A DNA stretch of 64,000 bases from Armatimonadota bacterium. GTDB lineage: Bacteria; Armatimonadota; Fimbriimonadia; Fimbriimonadales; Fimbriimonadaceae. The stretch is from assembly GCA_016223145.1 (NCBI GenBank), contig JACRPN010000009.1, forward strand, positions 186,001 through 250,000. The letters run 5' to 3'. The position numbers were made by a program, and so were the translations under genes. Under the pieces are notes generated by a model. That model saw nothing but the letters and a program-made list of their open reading frames with translations, ran no database searches and had not been told where the DNA came from. This document shows positions 54,838 to 62,911 of this stretch, in pieces. Positions within the stretch are counted from its first letter, which is position 1. The number at the start of each line of letters is the position of its first letter.

Positions 54838-55452
54838 CTATTCGACCAGTTTGAACCCGAACGTAGACATAACCGCCTTGGTTTTGGGTGAGCTCATCGA
54901 CATTAATCCACTGCGGAAGATGCTCCGTTTGAGGTCAAAGTTGGATTCCCAATGCAAAGCGATCTGCCCGCCCTGCGCGGACATCAGACCGTCGACGACG
55001 ATCACGGCGGCCGCCCCATCCTCCGAGAGCTTCTCAAACTTACCGGTTAGCTCGGACGACCCAGCCCCTGGAATGCCTGTGACCTTGAAGGTCCCGCCGA
55101 CGGCGATCGGCTGCTCCGGTAGCGCCATTGGCACCAGGAACATCGCCCCTTGGCCGCCTGGATCCGGCTGGACCATCCGGCCCTTGTCGGTGAAGATGCA
55201 TGAGCCTGCCGCGATCGGCTGCATGGTGCCCTTGGCGGCGGCCATCTCGACCTGCGGCCACGAGACGGTGATCTTGGCACCGTCCTTCTTGGCGACGGTG
55301 AGCGGCATCCTCCCCTTGGCGTCCAGGCCCATCATAGGGCTCTTAGCTGAGATTTCATAAACCAGCTTGTCGCCGGGCTTGAAATTGAGTGTCATCGTCA
55401 TCTGCGACGAGAACGGGCTCAAGACAGCGATCATCGCGAGCGAAGTCAGCAT
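54838..55452 (-). CDS. Secreted protein of unknown function
   Basis: A 204-residue protein with a signal peptide (MLTSLAMIAVLSPFSSQ). The mature part is beta-rich (FKPGDKLVYEISAKSPMMGLDAKGRM, GGTFKVTGIPGAGSSELTGKFEKLS). No recognised family. It is the leftmost minus-strand gene that follows a UvrA-tail fragment (55548-55586). Confidence 0.7.
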   Translation of the reverse strand: MLTSLAMIAVLSPFSSQMTMTLNFKPGDKLVYEISAKSPMMGLDAKGRMPLTVAKKDGAKITVSWPQVEMAAAKGTMQPIAAGSCIFTDKGRMVQPDPGGQGAMFLVPMALPEQPIAVGGTFKVTGIPGAGSSELTGKFEKLSEDGAAAVIVVDGLMSAQGGQIALHWESNFDLKRSIFRSGLMSMSSPKTKAVMSTFGFKLVE

Positions 55453-55547
55453 GTCATTGTCTACCTGGATCGAACAATTTGCGTTGCAATCTATGACGGC
55501 CCGCCTAATTCCCCCTTCAATCCCGGAGGAGATTGTTGAGGCACCCT

Positions 55548-55586
55548 TTCGGGACCGAGGTCAATCACACAGTCCGCTGTCCACTT
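55548..55586 (-). pseudogene. UvrA C-terminal tail fragment 1
   Basis: On the minus strand it reads K-W-TADCVIDLGPE, which corresponds to the UvrA stretch KTADWVIDLGPEGG near the C-terminus. A palindromic repeat abuts its front edge. Only about 13 codons remain. On its own this would be weak; it is accepted because longer fragments of the same tail occur nearby in the same orientation. Confidence 0.5.
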
Positions 55587-55662
55587 TTGGGAGTGCGCGA
55601 GCTTGCTCGCGCCTTGCCCGGTGAACCTCGGAAAAGCGCGAGCAAGCTCGCGCACTCCCAAA
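55586..55662. repeat. Perfect 27-bp inverted repeat
   Basis: Arms at 55586-55612 and 55636-55662 are exact inverse complements with a 23-base loop. Each arm itself contains the palindrome GCGAGC-TT-GCTCGC. It touches UvrA-tail fragment 1. It could form a strong hairpin or be two head-on copies of a REP-like repeat. The gap 55453-55764 holds only this and the fragment. Confidence 0.85.
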
Positions 55663-55764
55663 GGAACGATCGCCGTGGTGCTCTGGTCCACCCAACCATT
55701 GGGATTGCGCGCTAAGAAGTCTGCTCACAACTCCAAGGACAGGCCGACTGTGGGAACGTTGTTT

Positions 55765-56382
55765 CTACCGTGCAGCCGGCCGTCGGCGAGGAACCTGGGT
55801 CGAGCGCTTGACAAGCTCAGCAAGCAGGATTGCCCGTTGGCCGGAGGCCGTCGGCACCGTTGGGACGGGTTTCGGCACATAGAGATTTACATTCAGTCCC
55901 GGCCCTCTTCCTTCGCCTGTCGTCACCGGCGCGACCCATCGGCCCTTTTCGAGGCTCAGCGCAATCTTCCCGCGTCCGCTGTGCCCGAGGAGGAAGAGCT
56001 GAACGCCTTCCTGCTTGCAGGCAGCTTGGGCTGCTCCAAGGTCCTGGCCCTCCATCGTTCGCCCTTTGGGCGGTCTCAGAGAATCCAGATAGAGGAGCAC
56101 CGGTTCGCCCGGTTTGGCGGAACTGATGTCGCAGGTCCACGTGGGCTCGGCGACGAATGCGATAGGGCCCTCGACGCGACCCTTATGGACCGACCCGACC
56201 CGCACGAAGGCAATCTTGACGCCGCTTCTGAGCTCCACTCGCTTGACTTCGCCGACGAGGATGAGGTCGCTGTAGCGGGCGAGCTCTTGGAGGCTGATGG
56301 TCGCGACCTTTGCCTGGGCAACGGCGCAAAGAAGCAACATACCGATCGCCCAGCCCGCGCGCCTGGCATTGCCCGTAGCCAT
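55765..56382 (-). CDS. Secreted protein of unknown function
   Basis: A 205-residue protein from ATG 56382, with a signal peptide (RRAGWAIGMLLLCAVAQA). CATAAT ends 6 bases before the ATG, so it is probably leaderless. Beta-rich mature part (YSDLILVGEVKRVELRSGVKIAFVRVG, GEPVLLYLDSLRPP). No recognised family, though the SDLILVGEV block recurs in exported proteins of unknown role. Confidence 0.7.
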   Translation of the reverse strand: MATGNARRAGWAIGMLLLCAVAQAKVATISLQELARYSDLILVGEVKRVELRSGVKIAFVRVGSVHKGRVEGPIAFVAEPTWTCDISSAKPGEPVLLYLDSLRPPKGRTMEGQDLGAAQAACKQEGVQLFLLGHSGRGKIALSLEKGRWVAPVTTGEGRGPGLNVNLYVPKPVPTVPTASGQRAILLAELVKRSTQVPRRRPAAR

Positions 56383-56388
56383 GCCGCC

Positions 56389-56394
56389 ATTATG
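56389..56394 (-). promoter_or_regulatory. -10 box, leaderless-type promoter
   Basis: On the minus strand CATAAT ends 6 bases before ATG 56382, with no ribosome site. Confidence 0.5.
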
Positions 56395-56453
56395 GCCCGA
56401 AGCTTTTTGGACCCGGCGCCTTCTCGCCAGCCCCGCCATACTTTGAAACAGCC

Positions 56454-56951
56454 GTGAAACCCGCAGTCAGAATTGTCTTTGGCTCGACCTTGCTTGCCTG
56501 CGCGCTCGGGGTCGCCATGGACCTCGTCACCGCGAACGTGGCGGTGGAGTATTTCACGGTGCACCACCCCAAAGTGGTTGAAAGCCAATCGCCCTGGGTC
56601 ATGGCGATGGTCTGGGGGATCGGCGCGAGCTGGTGGGCCGGGCTGATCGGCGGTGTCATTCTTGCCGTCGTAAACTCGCGCCTCCGCCACCCGCTCGACT
56701 CCAGACGCGTCTTGCGGATGGTGGCGATCTCTTGCGGGGTGCTCTGGGTCCTAATGATGCTGGTCCTGGTTGGGGTTTACGGCATTGGGGGTTTGGTGCC
56801 CGAGGCTCAGCGAAGGCCGACTTTTGAGAGCGACCGGCGGCTGATGGCGGTTGCGCTCGCTCACCTGACAGAGTACGTGCTTGCGGCCTGCGCGACGCTT
56901 GTTGTGGCCATCCGGATGCTTGTGGTGAGCCGCCGAACCGCAACGCCGTGA
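56454..56951 (+). CDS. Four-helix membrane protein
   Basis: A 165-residue protein from GTG 56454 with four hydrophobic segments (IVFGSTLLACALGVAMDLV, WVMAMVWGIGASWWAGLIGGVILAVV, MVAISCGVLWVLMMLVLVGVYG, VLAACATLVVAIRMLVV). No recognised family. Precedes the cyclase gene by 68 bases on the same strand. Confidence 0.7.
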   Translation: MKPAVRIVFGSTLLACALGVAMDLVTANVAVEYFTVHHPKVVESQSPWVMAMVWGIGASWWAGLIGGVILAVVNSRLRHPLDSRRVLRMVAISCGVLWVLMMLVLVGVYGIGGLVPEAQRRPTFESDRRLMAVALAHLTEYVLAACATLVVAIRMLVVSRRTATP

Positions 56952-57019
56952 TCCCCTATTGGGCGCATGTGCCAAAGAAGCACTGAGACCGGCCATACTG
57001 CGCCAGAATCAAACCACCG

Positions 57020-58117
57020 ATGAAGAGAGCCAACCGAAACCGGCTCCAGAAGGGTGCTCTGCTCTTTGCCGTGGGCATCCTCGCCTCGCTCGGCTTCATG
57101 CGGTTCTTTCGCGGACAGCCCGAACTCGAGGGCGGCGACTTCCTTACTGCCGCTCTCGTTGGCTTGCTCTTGGCGTGCACGCAGTTGGCCATCGAGGGCA
57201 TGGTCCTGCCCCGTACGCGTCAGATGCGCCTCGTCCCTGCGGTGCTCATCCGGGCGACGGCATACACCGTGGGGGCGGTGGGATCGGTGCTCTTCGGGAT
57301 CTCCCTGGCGAACTTCCTATATGGTGGCGTGGAAAGGGTGGGCTCGGACGTGTTCTTTCGGTCGGGATGGGAGAGCGTTCAGCAAGAGTGGCAAGAGAAC
57401 CTGCCTACCGGGCTGTTTCTGAACGCGTCCGTCTATGCCCTCCTCATCGTGCTCGTGCTGGTGTTCCTCGGCAGCGTCGCGCAGAAGCTCGGGCCGGGCG
57501 TGCTGTGGAACTGGCTCATCGGCCGCTACCACGAGCCGCGCGAGGAGCGATGCGTGTTCCTGTTCCTCGATCTTCGAGGCTCCACCGCACTCGCCGAGCG
57601 GCTCGGCGACCGCCGGTTCAGCGCGCTGATCCGCGATGCCTTTTTCGACATCACCCCCGCGCTGCTCGAACACGGGGCGCGCGTCTCGCACTTCATCGGA
57701 GACGAGGTGGTGCTGTATTGGACCCTCCGAAAGGGCGTTCAGCCCGGTCCCGAGTTTGCCCGGTGCTTCTTCGCAATTCAAGACCTCTTGGCAGGGCTTT
57801 CACCGAGATATTTGCAGCGCTACGGGGTCGTTCCTGAGTTCAAAGCGGGAGCGCACTGGGGAACGGTGATCGCGACCGACGTGGGGCAAATCAAGAGCGA
57901 GATCGTGTTCCACGGGGACGTTTTGAACGTCGCCTCGCGGCTGGAGCGGCTTTGCGGCGAGGAGGGCGCAGCGTTGCTCGTCTCGGGCGAACTTGCCCCT
58001 GCCCTGGCCGGGGAGGAAGGCTTGGTTGTGGATGACCTGGGGGAGCGGAAACTCAAGGGCAAGGAGCAGGCGATGAAGGTGGCCTCGATCCGGCGGGCGT
58101 TTGAACCCGTCCCATAG
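57020..58117 (+). CDS. Membrane-anchored class III adenylate/guanylate cyclase
   Basis: A 365-residue protein. Four membrane helices fill the first about 165 residues. The cyclase domain follows: CVFLFLDLRGSTALAERLGD (first metal Asp), HFIGDEVVLYW (second metal Asp), AHWGTVIATDVG, FHGDVLNVASRLERL (transition-state Asn and Arg), and LKGKEQAMKVASI at the end. It should make cAMP or cGMP; substrate-selecting residues cannot be decided by eye. The related family also includes PhyR-independent CHASE-less MASE-type cyclases. A CATACT box lies 20 bases before the ATG. Confidence 0.9.
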   Translation: MKRANRNRLQKGALLFAVGILASLGFMRFFRGQPELEGGDFLTAALVGLLLACTQLAIEGMVLPRTRQMRLVPAVLIRATAYTVGAVGSVLFGISLANFLYGGVERVGSDVFFRSGWESVQQEWQENLPTGLFLNASVYALLIVLVLVFLGSVAQKLGPGVLWNWLIGRYHEPREERCVFLFLDLRGSTALAERLGDRRFSALIRDAFFDITPALLEHGARVSHFIGDEVVLYWTLRKGVQPGPEFARCFFAIQDLLAGLSPRYLQRYGVVPEFKAGAHWGTVIATDVGQIKSEIVFHGDVLNVASRLERLCGEEGAALLVSGELAPALAGEEGLVVDDLGERKLKGKEQAMKVASIRRAFEPVP

Positions 58118-58190
58118 CGAAATGGGGCGTCTGTGTCCACCTCGCCCCATGGGGGAGAGGTCGGTGAGCTTCGGCGAACCGGCTGAGGGG

Positions 58191-58241
58191 TTCTCCGGGC
58201 CGAGGTCGATCAGTCAGTCCGCCGTCTTGATCACGTCCAAG
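58191..58241 (-). pseudogene. UvrA C-terminal tail fragment 2
   Basis: The minus strand reads LDVIKTAD-stop-LIDLGPE, equal to UvrA LDVIKTADWVIDLGPEGG with the Trp codon changed to a stop. A GGTGAG..CCGGC-type palindrome follows directly after the fragment. It lies 78 bases after the dioxygenase-like gene stop. Confidence 0.65.
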
Positions 58242-58318
58242 CGACCTTTGCGTACGCCGCCATGGCACACCGTGCGGACTTCGACCGTATGGATGGCGAC
58301 TTCTGGAGCGCGATCCCC

Positions 58319-58984
58319 TTAGCGCTCGCGGAGCTGAATCGTCGCGGCGGCGGTCCAGCCCTGGCTAGTCTTGAGAGGCGTGACGATAATGGCGGAATGC
58401 CTGCCTCGTTCCCGCGCAACTGGGGTCAGCCGGGGGTCATCGGAAAACCAGATCTCATCCCCGCCGGCCGCAACCGGAGCAACGCGAAAATGGACGTGCT
58501 GGGGAAGCTCCCCTCGGGGGTATCCCGCGGGCCGAATCGTATGCAGCGTCGCCGAACCGTCAGGACCCGTCTTCACATAGGCAAAGAGCCGAGCATATTT
58601 GTCGTCGCCGCTGTTCGCTTGAATGTGGACGCCGTTCTTTCCATAGGCGCCGCGAGCATCCGTGTGATAGGCGTAGATCGTTTGTCCCGCTTTGCCGAGC
58701 TTGAAGGTGAGCGACAGCCGCTCTCCCGGTTCTTGAGGCGTTACCATCGTTACTTCGCCGCTCGGAGCGTTCAGGCGGATCAGGTCTCGAAATCGCGGAA
58801 AGGGACGGACTTCGTCATAGTAAGAGTCCGAAAGGACGGAGGAGACGCCGGTTCCCGCGGCCATCGCCTTCGCGGCGCGATCGATCAAGGCGCGTTCCTG
58901 CGCGCTCTCCTCTCCGGGCGGGGGCTGCCACTTCGGAAGGTCGGACTGGAGAACCAACGCCACTATCAGGCTTGCGGTCAGCAT
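58319..58984 (-). CDS. Secreted intradiol-dioxygenase-like protein (paralogue 2)
   Basis: A 221-residue protein from ATG 58984 with a signal peptide (MLTASLIVALVLQ). The C-terminal half has the intradiol fold: AGQTIYAYHTDARGAYGKNG, ARLFAYVKTGPDGSATLHTIRP and the HVHF Fe-ligand pair after RGELPQ. It shares the YHTDARG block with the paralogue at 53 kb. A helical N-terminal extension of about 80 residues is not found in the paralogue. Substrate unknown. Confidence 0.82.
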   Translation of the reverse strand: MLTASLIVALVLQSDLPKWQPPPGEESAQERALIDRAAKAMAAGTGVSSVLSDSYYDEVRPFPRFRDLIRLNAPSGEVTMVTPQEPGERLSLTFKLGKAGQTIYAYHTDARGAYGKNGVHIQANSGDDKYARLFAYVKTGPDGSATLHTIRPAGYPRGELPQHVHFRVAPVAAGGDEIWFSDDPRLTPVARERGRHSAIIVTPLKTSQGWTAAATIQLRER

Positions 58985-59015
58985 GAAGAGAGGTACGGGC
59001 AGGGCATGATTTGGG

Positions 59016-59098
59016 GTTCCGCGCGTCCTCGAAGTGCAGCCGAGACTCTCGATCGCCGAGGGCCGTGGTGCCCCGGTCCACCAAGCGGCGCAGGGCCG
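59016..59098 (-). pseudogene. Degenerate, possibly rearranged UvrA tail fragment
   Basis: The minus strand contains LHFEDARN (UvrA LHFEDVRN-like) at 59039-59016, preceded at about 59098-59074 by RLVDRGTT (UvrA RLVDRGNT-like). The two blocks are in the opposite order from UvrA, so this is either rearranged or chance. It is listed because it occupies the spacer between two minus-strand genes, where the clearer fragments also sit. Confidence 0.3.
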
Positions 59099-59147
59099 CA
59101 CCTGCCTCCCTTCGGGGGCAGCCTTCGGAGAGGCCGGCCCTCGCGCA

Positions 59148-60281
59148 CTACTTCTTCGCGACCAGTTTTCCTGCGCCGCCGCAGTGCTTCGTCTTGTCAC
59201 CGATTCGAGCGGCCGGCTTGCCGTCGATGAGCACCTGGCTGTCGCCCTCTTCGATCCTAAACGTGTTCGGGCCGCAGCACGCGGTATGGGTTCCCACATC
59301 GCCCACACGAGCTGCCGGCTGGCCGTTGATGCGAACGGTCGGACTTCCGCTGGTGACCGGGCCGATCACCGTATGAGGGCATGCCGGGCAGCCGTGGGCG
59401 CAGGCCGGGGCCATGGACTTTGTCCCGACCCTCGCGTAGCCGGCCGGGTCGACGGCCTCGATCGAGAAAGTCTTGGCGTATGTTTTCCCCTTATGGGTCA
59501 CGCTGATCGTGATCGAGTTCTTACCCGCGCGCGAGAACGCAGGCATGGACCTCGCCCCGGTTGAGGGAGAGAAAGAGCCGCTGCCCTTCCACGATACTTT
59601 GGAACTCAGATCGAGTCCGGCGGGGCCCGTGGCCTTGGCGCCAAACGTCCAGCCGCGCGTAAACACCTTTGGGCTTCTGCCCACCGGATGCGTCAACTCA
59701 ATCGTCACACCCTTGCCGTCTGCCGCCGGCTTGGAGAGTTCGTAGACATAGGTCAGAACGAACCCCGAGAGGGTCTGGACGACGCCCGTGTGGCCCTCCA
59801 CCCTGAAACTCCGATAGTCCTTGCCGTTTTCGGTCCACCTGCGCACCATGCCATGCGCTCCGAACGACGTCTCGTAGGAGAGCTCAACCTGCATCGAGTG
59901 GCTCCCCGCCTCCAGCCACGGCCCCGGATCGCCCTTGCCTTGGCTTTTGGGAACGCCGGCCACGTTGAGCCCGAGGCTGATGTTCCAGGTCGTGCCCTTC
60001 AGGTTCCATGTGCCCTGGATACGCGCGCCCAACGTGAACTTCGCCTTGTCGTCCGCGACGCTGTCGGGAACGGTGATGGTCGCAGTGCCAAGGGAAGTGA
60101 ACCCTGGCTGGGTGGTGGCGAGCTCGAGGGTCTTCGTGCCGCCTTGGACGACGGACGTCTGCGGCTGCTCGCCGGCAATGTGCTTGGTGACCTCGGTGCG
60201 CACAAGACGGTATCCGGATTGCGCGCAGGCATACGTGCCCACGAGTAGCGCGAGCATGGAAAGAACAACGCGACATAACAT
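59148..60281 (-). CDS. Secreted protein with C-terminal PAAR domain
   Basis: A 377-residue protein. ATG 60281 begins a signal peptide (MLCRVVLSMLALLVGTYACAQ). About 280 residues of beta-rich sequence follow. The C-terminal about 80 residues are a PAAR-like spike-tip domain: CPACPHTVIGPVTSGSPTVRINGQPAARVGD, HTACCGPNTF, QVLIDGKPAARIGDKTKHCGG with the His/Cys zinc ligands. PAAR domains cap the spikes of T6SS and phage-tail-like injection machines and often carry effectors. A Sec signal on a PAAR protein is unusual. A longer frame exists upstream but is a UvrA-tail fragment. Confidence 0.85.
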   Translation of the reverse strand: MLCRVVLSMLALLVGTYACAQSGYRLVRTEVTKHIAGEQPQTSVVQGGTKTLELATTQPGFTSLGTATITVPDSVADDKAKFTLGARIQGTWNLKGTTWNISLGLNVAGVPKSQGKGDPGPWLEAGSHSMQVELSYETSFGAHGMVRRWTENGKDYRSFRVEGHTGVVQTLSGFVLTYVYELSKPAADGKGVTIELTHPVGRSPKVFTRGWTFGAKATGPAGLDLSSKVSWKGSGSFSPSTGARSMPAFSRAGKNSITISVTHKGKTYAKTFSIEAVDPAGYARVGTKSMAPACAHGCPACPHTVIGPVTSGSPTVRINGQPAARVGDVGTHTACCGPNTFRIEEGDSQVLIDGKPAARIGDKTKHCGGAGKLVAKK

Positions 60282-60389
60282 TTGCAGGGGATCATTACAT
60301 ATTTCTGGCTGGGAAGGCGGTGTTTGGACCCTTAGCCGAGCTCTGTTGGGTCCCGGCAAAAGGGATCGTTCAGGCGGCCCGCCGCGCGG

Positions 60390-60600
60390 ATGGACGATCT
60401 CGAAGCGCAGCGGAGATCTCGAAGATCCCGACCATCGGGACCGACAATCGGGAAGCACGTCCAGGTTGTTGCAGCGAAGCGGGAATCCCGGCTTGTCGGG
60501 ATGCTCGATGACAATCATGGTGTTGCCCTGGTCTCCCGATCATCGGGACAGGACGCCGAGTAGGTTCTTGACGTCCTCGAATTGCAGTCCGTCCGGGGGC
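60390..60600 (-). pseudogene. UvrA C-terminal tail fragment 3 with palindrome insertions
   Basis: The minus strand reads DGLQFEDVKNLLGVL, then after an insertion DQGNTMIVIEH, then after a second insertion NLDVL. This is UvrA TTGLHFDDVRKLLEVL...GNTVVVIEHNLDVIK. Insertion 1 is TCCCGATGATCGGGA, which places TGA in frame; insertion 2 encodes PDKPGFPLRCN; insertion 3 follows NLDVL. Each is a palindrome-based element. The KTADW end is missing. It lies between the lipoprotein stop and the PAAR gene start. Confidence 0.8.
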
Positions 60601-60632
60601 ATAGGACAACACGGGGTGGCAAACCGTACACC

Positions 60633-61028
60633 TCACCTTCTCACGTACTTGACCCATGAGAACTCGGGCATTTCGAATGAGGTCTTGTCGTCGGCCATTC
60701 GGTAGGTAACTGGTACGCGGCTCGTTTCTGGAGCCGATTGCCCGTTTTCGATGATAGTCGTCATCGTCAATTTGTCGCCCTTTAGCGTGTAGGTCCCGGT
60801 GGCTGTGGTTTGTGTGGGTACGCCCTGGGGCGAGGTGGTCTCAGACTTGACAGCAAATGTGCCGTCTTGTTGAAAGACAATCTCCTGTGACAGCATGCCG
60901 CCAGCTTCCTGCATTGCTTGAAGCGCGGAAGGGTCATTCACGTAGGTGCCTGAAAACTTCTCCGAGCCGCAGCCCGTTACCGCGATGAGCGTAGCAAGTG
61001 CGCAAGAAACCCAAGCTCGAGCTTTCAT
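60633..61028 (-). CDS. Predicted lipoprotein
   Basis: A 131-residue protein with a lipoprotein signal peptide ([20 protein letters not shown]). The mature domain has two tandem-like beta units ([36 protein letters not shown]) typical of small lipocalin-like META/DUF domains. No family assigned. It lies between UvrA-tail fragments 3 and 4. Confidence 0.78.
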   Translation of the reverse strand: MKARAWVSCALATLIAVTGCGSEKFSGTYVNDPSALQAMQEAGGMLSQEIVFQQDGTFAVKSETTSPQGVPTQTTATGTYTLKGDKLTMTTIIENGQSAPETSRVPVTYRMADDKTSFEMPEFSWVKYVRR

Positions 61029-61064
61029 GATGGTTCTTTCTCAGAAGTCCTACCTATTACACCC

Positions 61065-61263
61065 AAGCCAGCACCCCTCAAATACCTCCCCGTCCAGCTT
61101 CCTTCGACCTCAGCCACCTCTTCCGGAGTTCCCATCGCCACGACCTTGCCGCCGCCGAGCCCCTCCGTTGTTTTTCGCTCCGGCGGAAATTGCTTCCGAG
61201 GCCCGGCTTGTCGGGAAGGGAGGGGTTGGGGAGGGAGATCCGGGGCCGAGGTCGATCACCAAG
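61065..61263 (-). pseudogene. UvrA C-terminal tail fragment 4 with palindrome insertion
   Basis: The minus strand reads LVIDLGP, then a palindrome-bearing insertion of about 75 bases, then in another frame [20 protein letters not shown] and SWTGRYLRG. This is the very end of UvrA ([32 protein letters not shown]). The insertion is in the same place as in fragments 5 and 6. It lies directly upstream of the lipoprotein start. Confidence 0.8.
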
Positions 61264-61281
61264 GCGGGCCCGGATGTCGTT

Positions 61282-61635
61282 TCATGCAAGAGAGCCGACG
61301 GGGTCGATCGCAAGTTCCTTGATCTTGCTTCCCTCAAGCTTGAATCGATAAGCGAACTCATACGGACTGCCGGGGAAGTCGCCCGAGATCACCACGCCGA
61401 CTCTGTATCCGCTAGCGCTCTCTTCACAGGACCGCACTTCTGAGGTCAACTTGTACTCGTCCGCTGTGTGGCCGAGCCAGCTTCGTATTTGGTCGACGCC
61501 CGAAAACGTAAGGTCTTCTCCAATGTCGTAGACGACTGCGTCCGAAGTGAAGCAAGCGGCCGCATCGCCGGCATCGCCACCTTTGGCATCGAAGTATGTT
61601 CGGATGGTTTCAGGCAAAACAACGCTTGTCGGCAT
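61282..61635 (-). CDS. SnoaL/NTF2-like protein
   Basis: A 117-residue protein with a strong ribosome site (GGAGGACC) before ATG 61635 and TATAAG upstream. The fold pattern (ETIRTYFDAKGGDAGDAAACFTSDAVVYDIGEDLTFSGVDQIRSWL..YEFAYRFKLEGSKIKELAI) is SnoaL-like, a small barrel used for isomerases or binding. It begins 25 bases after the stop codon of UvrA-tail fragment 5. Confidence 0.88.
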   Translation of the reverse strand: MPTSVVLPETIRTYFDAKGGDAGDAAACFTSDAVVYDIGEDLTFSGVDQIRSWLGHTADEYKLTSEVRSCEESASGYRVGVVISGDFPGSPYEFAYRFKLEGSKIKELAIDPVGSLA

Positions 61636-61659
61636 AGGTCCTCCGCTGATCCCCTTATA

Positions 61660-62008
61660 CTACGCCAGCACCCCTCAAATACCTCCCCGTCTAACTGCCT
61701 TCGACCGCCGCCACCTCTTCCGGCGTGCCCATCGCCACGACCTTGCCGCCGCCGAGCCCCTCCGTTGTTTTTCGCTCCGGCGGAAATTGCTTCCGAGGCC
61801 CGGCTTGTCGGGAAGGGAGGGGTTGGGGAGGGAGATCCGGGGCCGAGGTCGATCACCCAGTCCGCCGTCTTGTCGTAGCGTAGCGGAGATCTCGAAGATC
61901 CCGACCATCGGGACCGACCATCGGGAAGCACGTTCAGGTTGTCGAAGCGAAGCAGAGATCCCGGTTTATCGGGATGCTCGATCACGATCATCGTGTTCCC
62001 CTGGGCAG
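61660..62008 (-). pseudogene. UvrA C-terminal tail fragment 5 with palindrome insertions, reaching the stop
   Basis: The most complete 3' end. The minus strand reads QGNTMIVIEH, insertion, NLNVL, insertion, KTADWVIDLGP, insertion, then in another frame [21 protein letters not shown]-stop-TGRYLRGVLA and a final TAG at 61660. The internal stop replaces the conserved Tyr of GSYTGRYL. Insertions are at the same positions as in fragments 3, 4 and 6. Confidence 0.85.
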
Positions 62009-62047
62009 CCAGGGGGCGCCTGTCGTTGAGGGGCGGCCGGTCCCTGA

Positions 62048-62545
62048 TTACGGTCGGACTGCGACGCCGGCGGCAGCAATGTGGATCACCTGCCAAGCCT
62101 TCAGTTCGCCGGCCAGGACCCCGGATTGGATGCCCGGGTCGTTGTCAAGGACCGCCTGTGCCTCTTCGTCCGATCGCGCCCTAATCACAGCGAGCATGCC
62201 CGGCTCGTCTCGCCATGGGCCGTCGAACACCACGATCCGCTGCTTAGCAAGGGCTGACATGTAGCGCTCGTGATCAGACAAGCGCTGATTCCTTTCGGTT
62301 CCTTCTTGGCCCCAATTCGGCCCTGGGGAATACAGAATCGCGTGCGTGGGGATGGGCAAGCTCACCCCGGAGGCGGACGCGCCGTTCCTGCCGTTCGCCG
62401 AGGATCGAGAAGAGGCGCTCGCCGAAGCCGCGGAAGACCCCTGCTTTGAGGTCGAAGTCGACGAGCTTTGAGTCTGGGACCAGGCGAAGCCGCAAACGAG
62501 GAGCGCTGTCAGCGCCGCGACCGAAGAAAACCGACGAGAAAACAT
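62048..62545 (-). CDS. Secreted YCII-domain protein
   Basis: A 165-residue protein with a signal peptide (RFSSVAALTALLVCGFAWSQ) and a Ser-rich linker of about 40 residues. The C-terminal YCII-like domain follows (HAILYSPGPNWGQEG, HERYMSALAKQRIVVFDGPWRDEPGMLAVIRARSDEEAQAVLDNDP), a ferredoxin-like fold with a His-Asp type pocket. YCII proteins are usually cytoplasmic; export is uncommon. It ends 38 bases before UvrA-tail fragment 5. Confidence 0.85.
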   Translation of the reverse strand: MFSRRFSSVAALTALLVCGFAWSQTQSSSTSTSKQGSSAASASASSRSSANGRNGASASGVSLPIPTHAILYSPGPNWGQEGTERNQRLSDHERYMSALAKQRIVVFDGPWRDEPGMLAVIRARSDEEAQAVLDNDPGIQSGVLAGELKAWQVIHIAAAGVAVRP

Positions 62546-62911
62546 GGAACTACCTCCAGCTATTCCTTAGCTAGCGATGAGACGGGATACGCATAGGGAA
62601 TTGTTCGTCCCGAGTGCCCTGTCTCCGGCTTCGGCGCGAACGCGTGGACCTAAGGGGGCAAGTCCCCCAGGCACCCAAGCCAGGGGTCACCGAAGAGCGG
62701 GCGGGAAGGGAGGATGGCCACCCGCCGGGGGGTTGATGCTCACGCGCTTGCCCTTCATGGCTTGCAGGGTTCGTTCGTTTTGGCGCTGAATCCTGTCAGG
62801 TGGTGATTCGCCCCAGACCTCGGGGACTCGGTGTGGGGCGCCACCCATCAAGGAGAAGATTCGGGTCGCCCAGAGTGAGGGCCACCCGCCGAGTTCCAGG
62901 GAAGACCCACC

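Noticed and set aside
60282-60518. N-terminal extension of the PAAR protein starting MIVIEHPDKPG
   Set aside because: These residues come from UvrA-tail fragment 3 with palindromes; a clean signal peptide starts at 60281.
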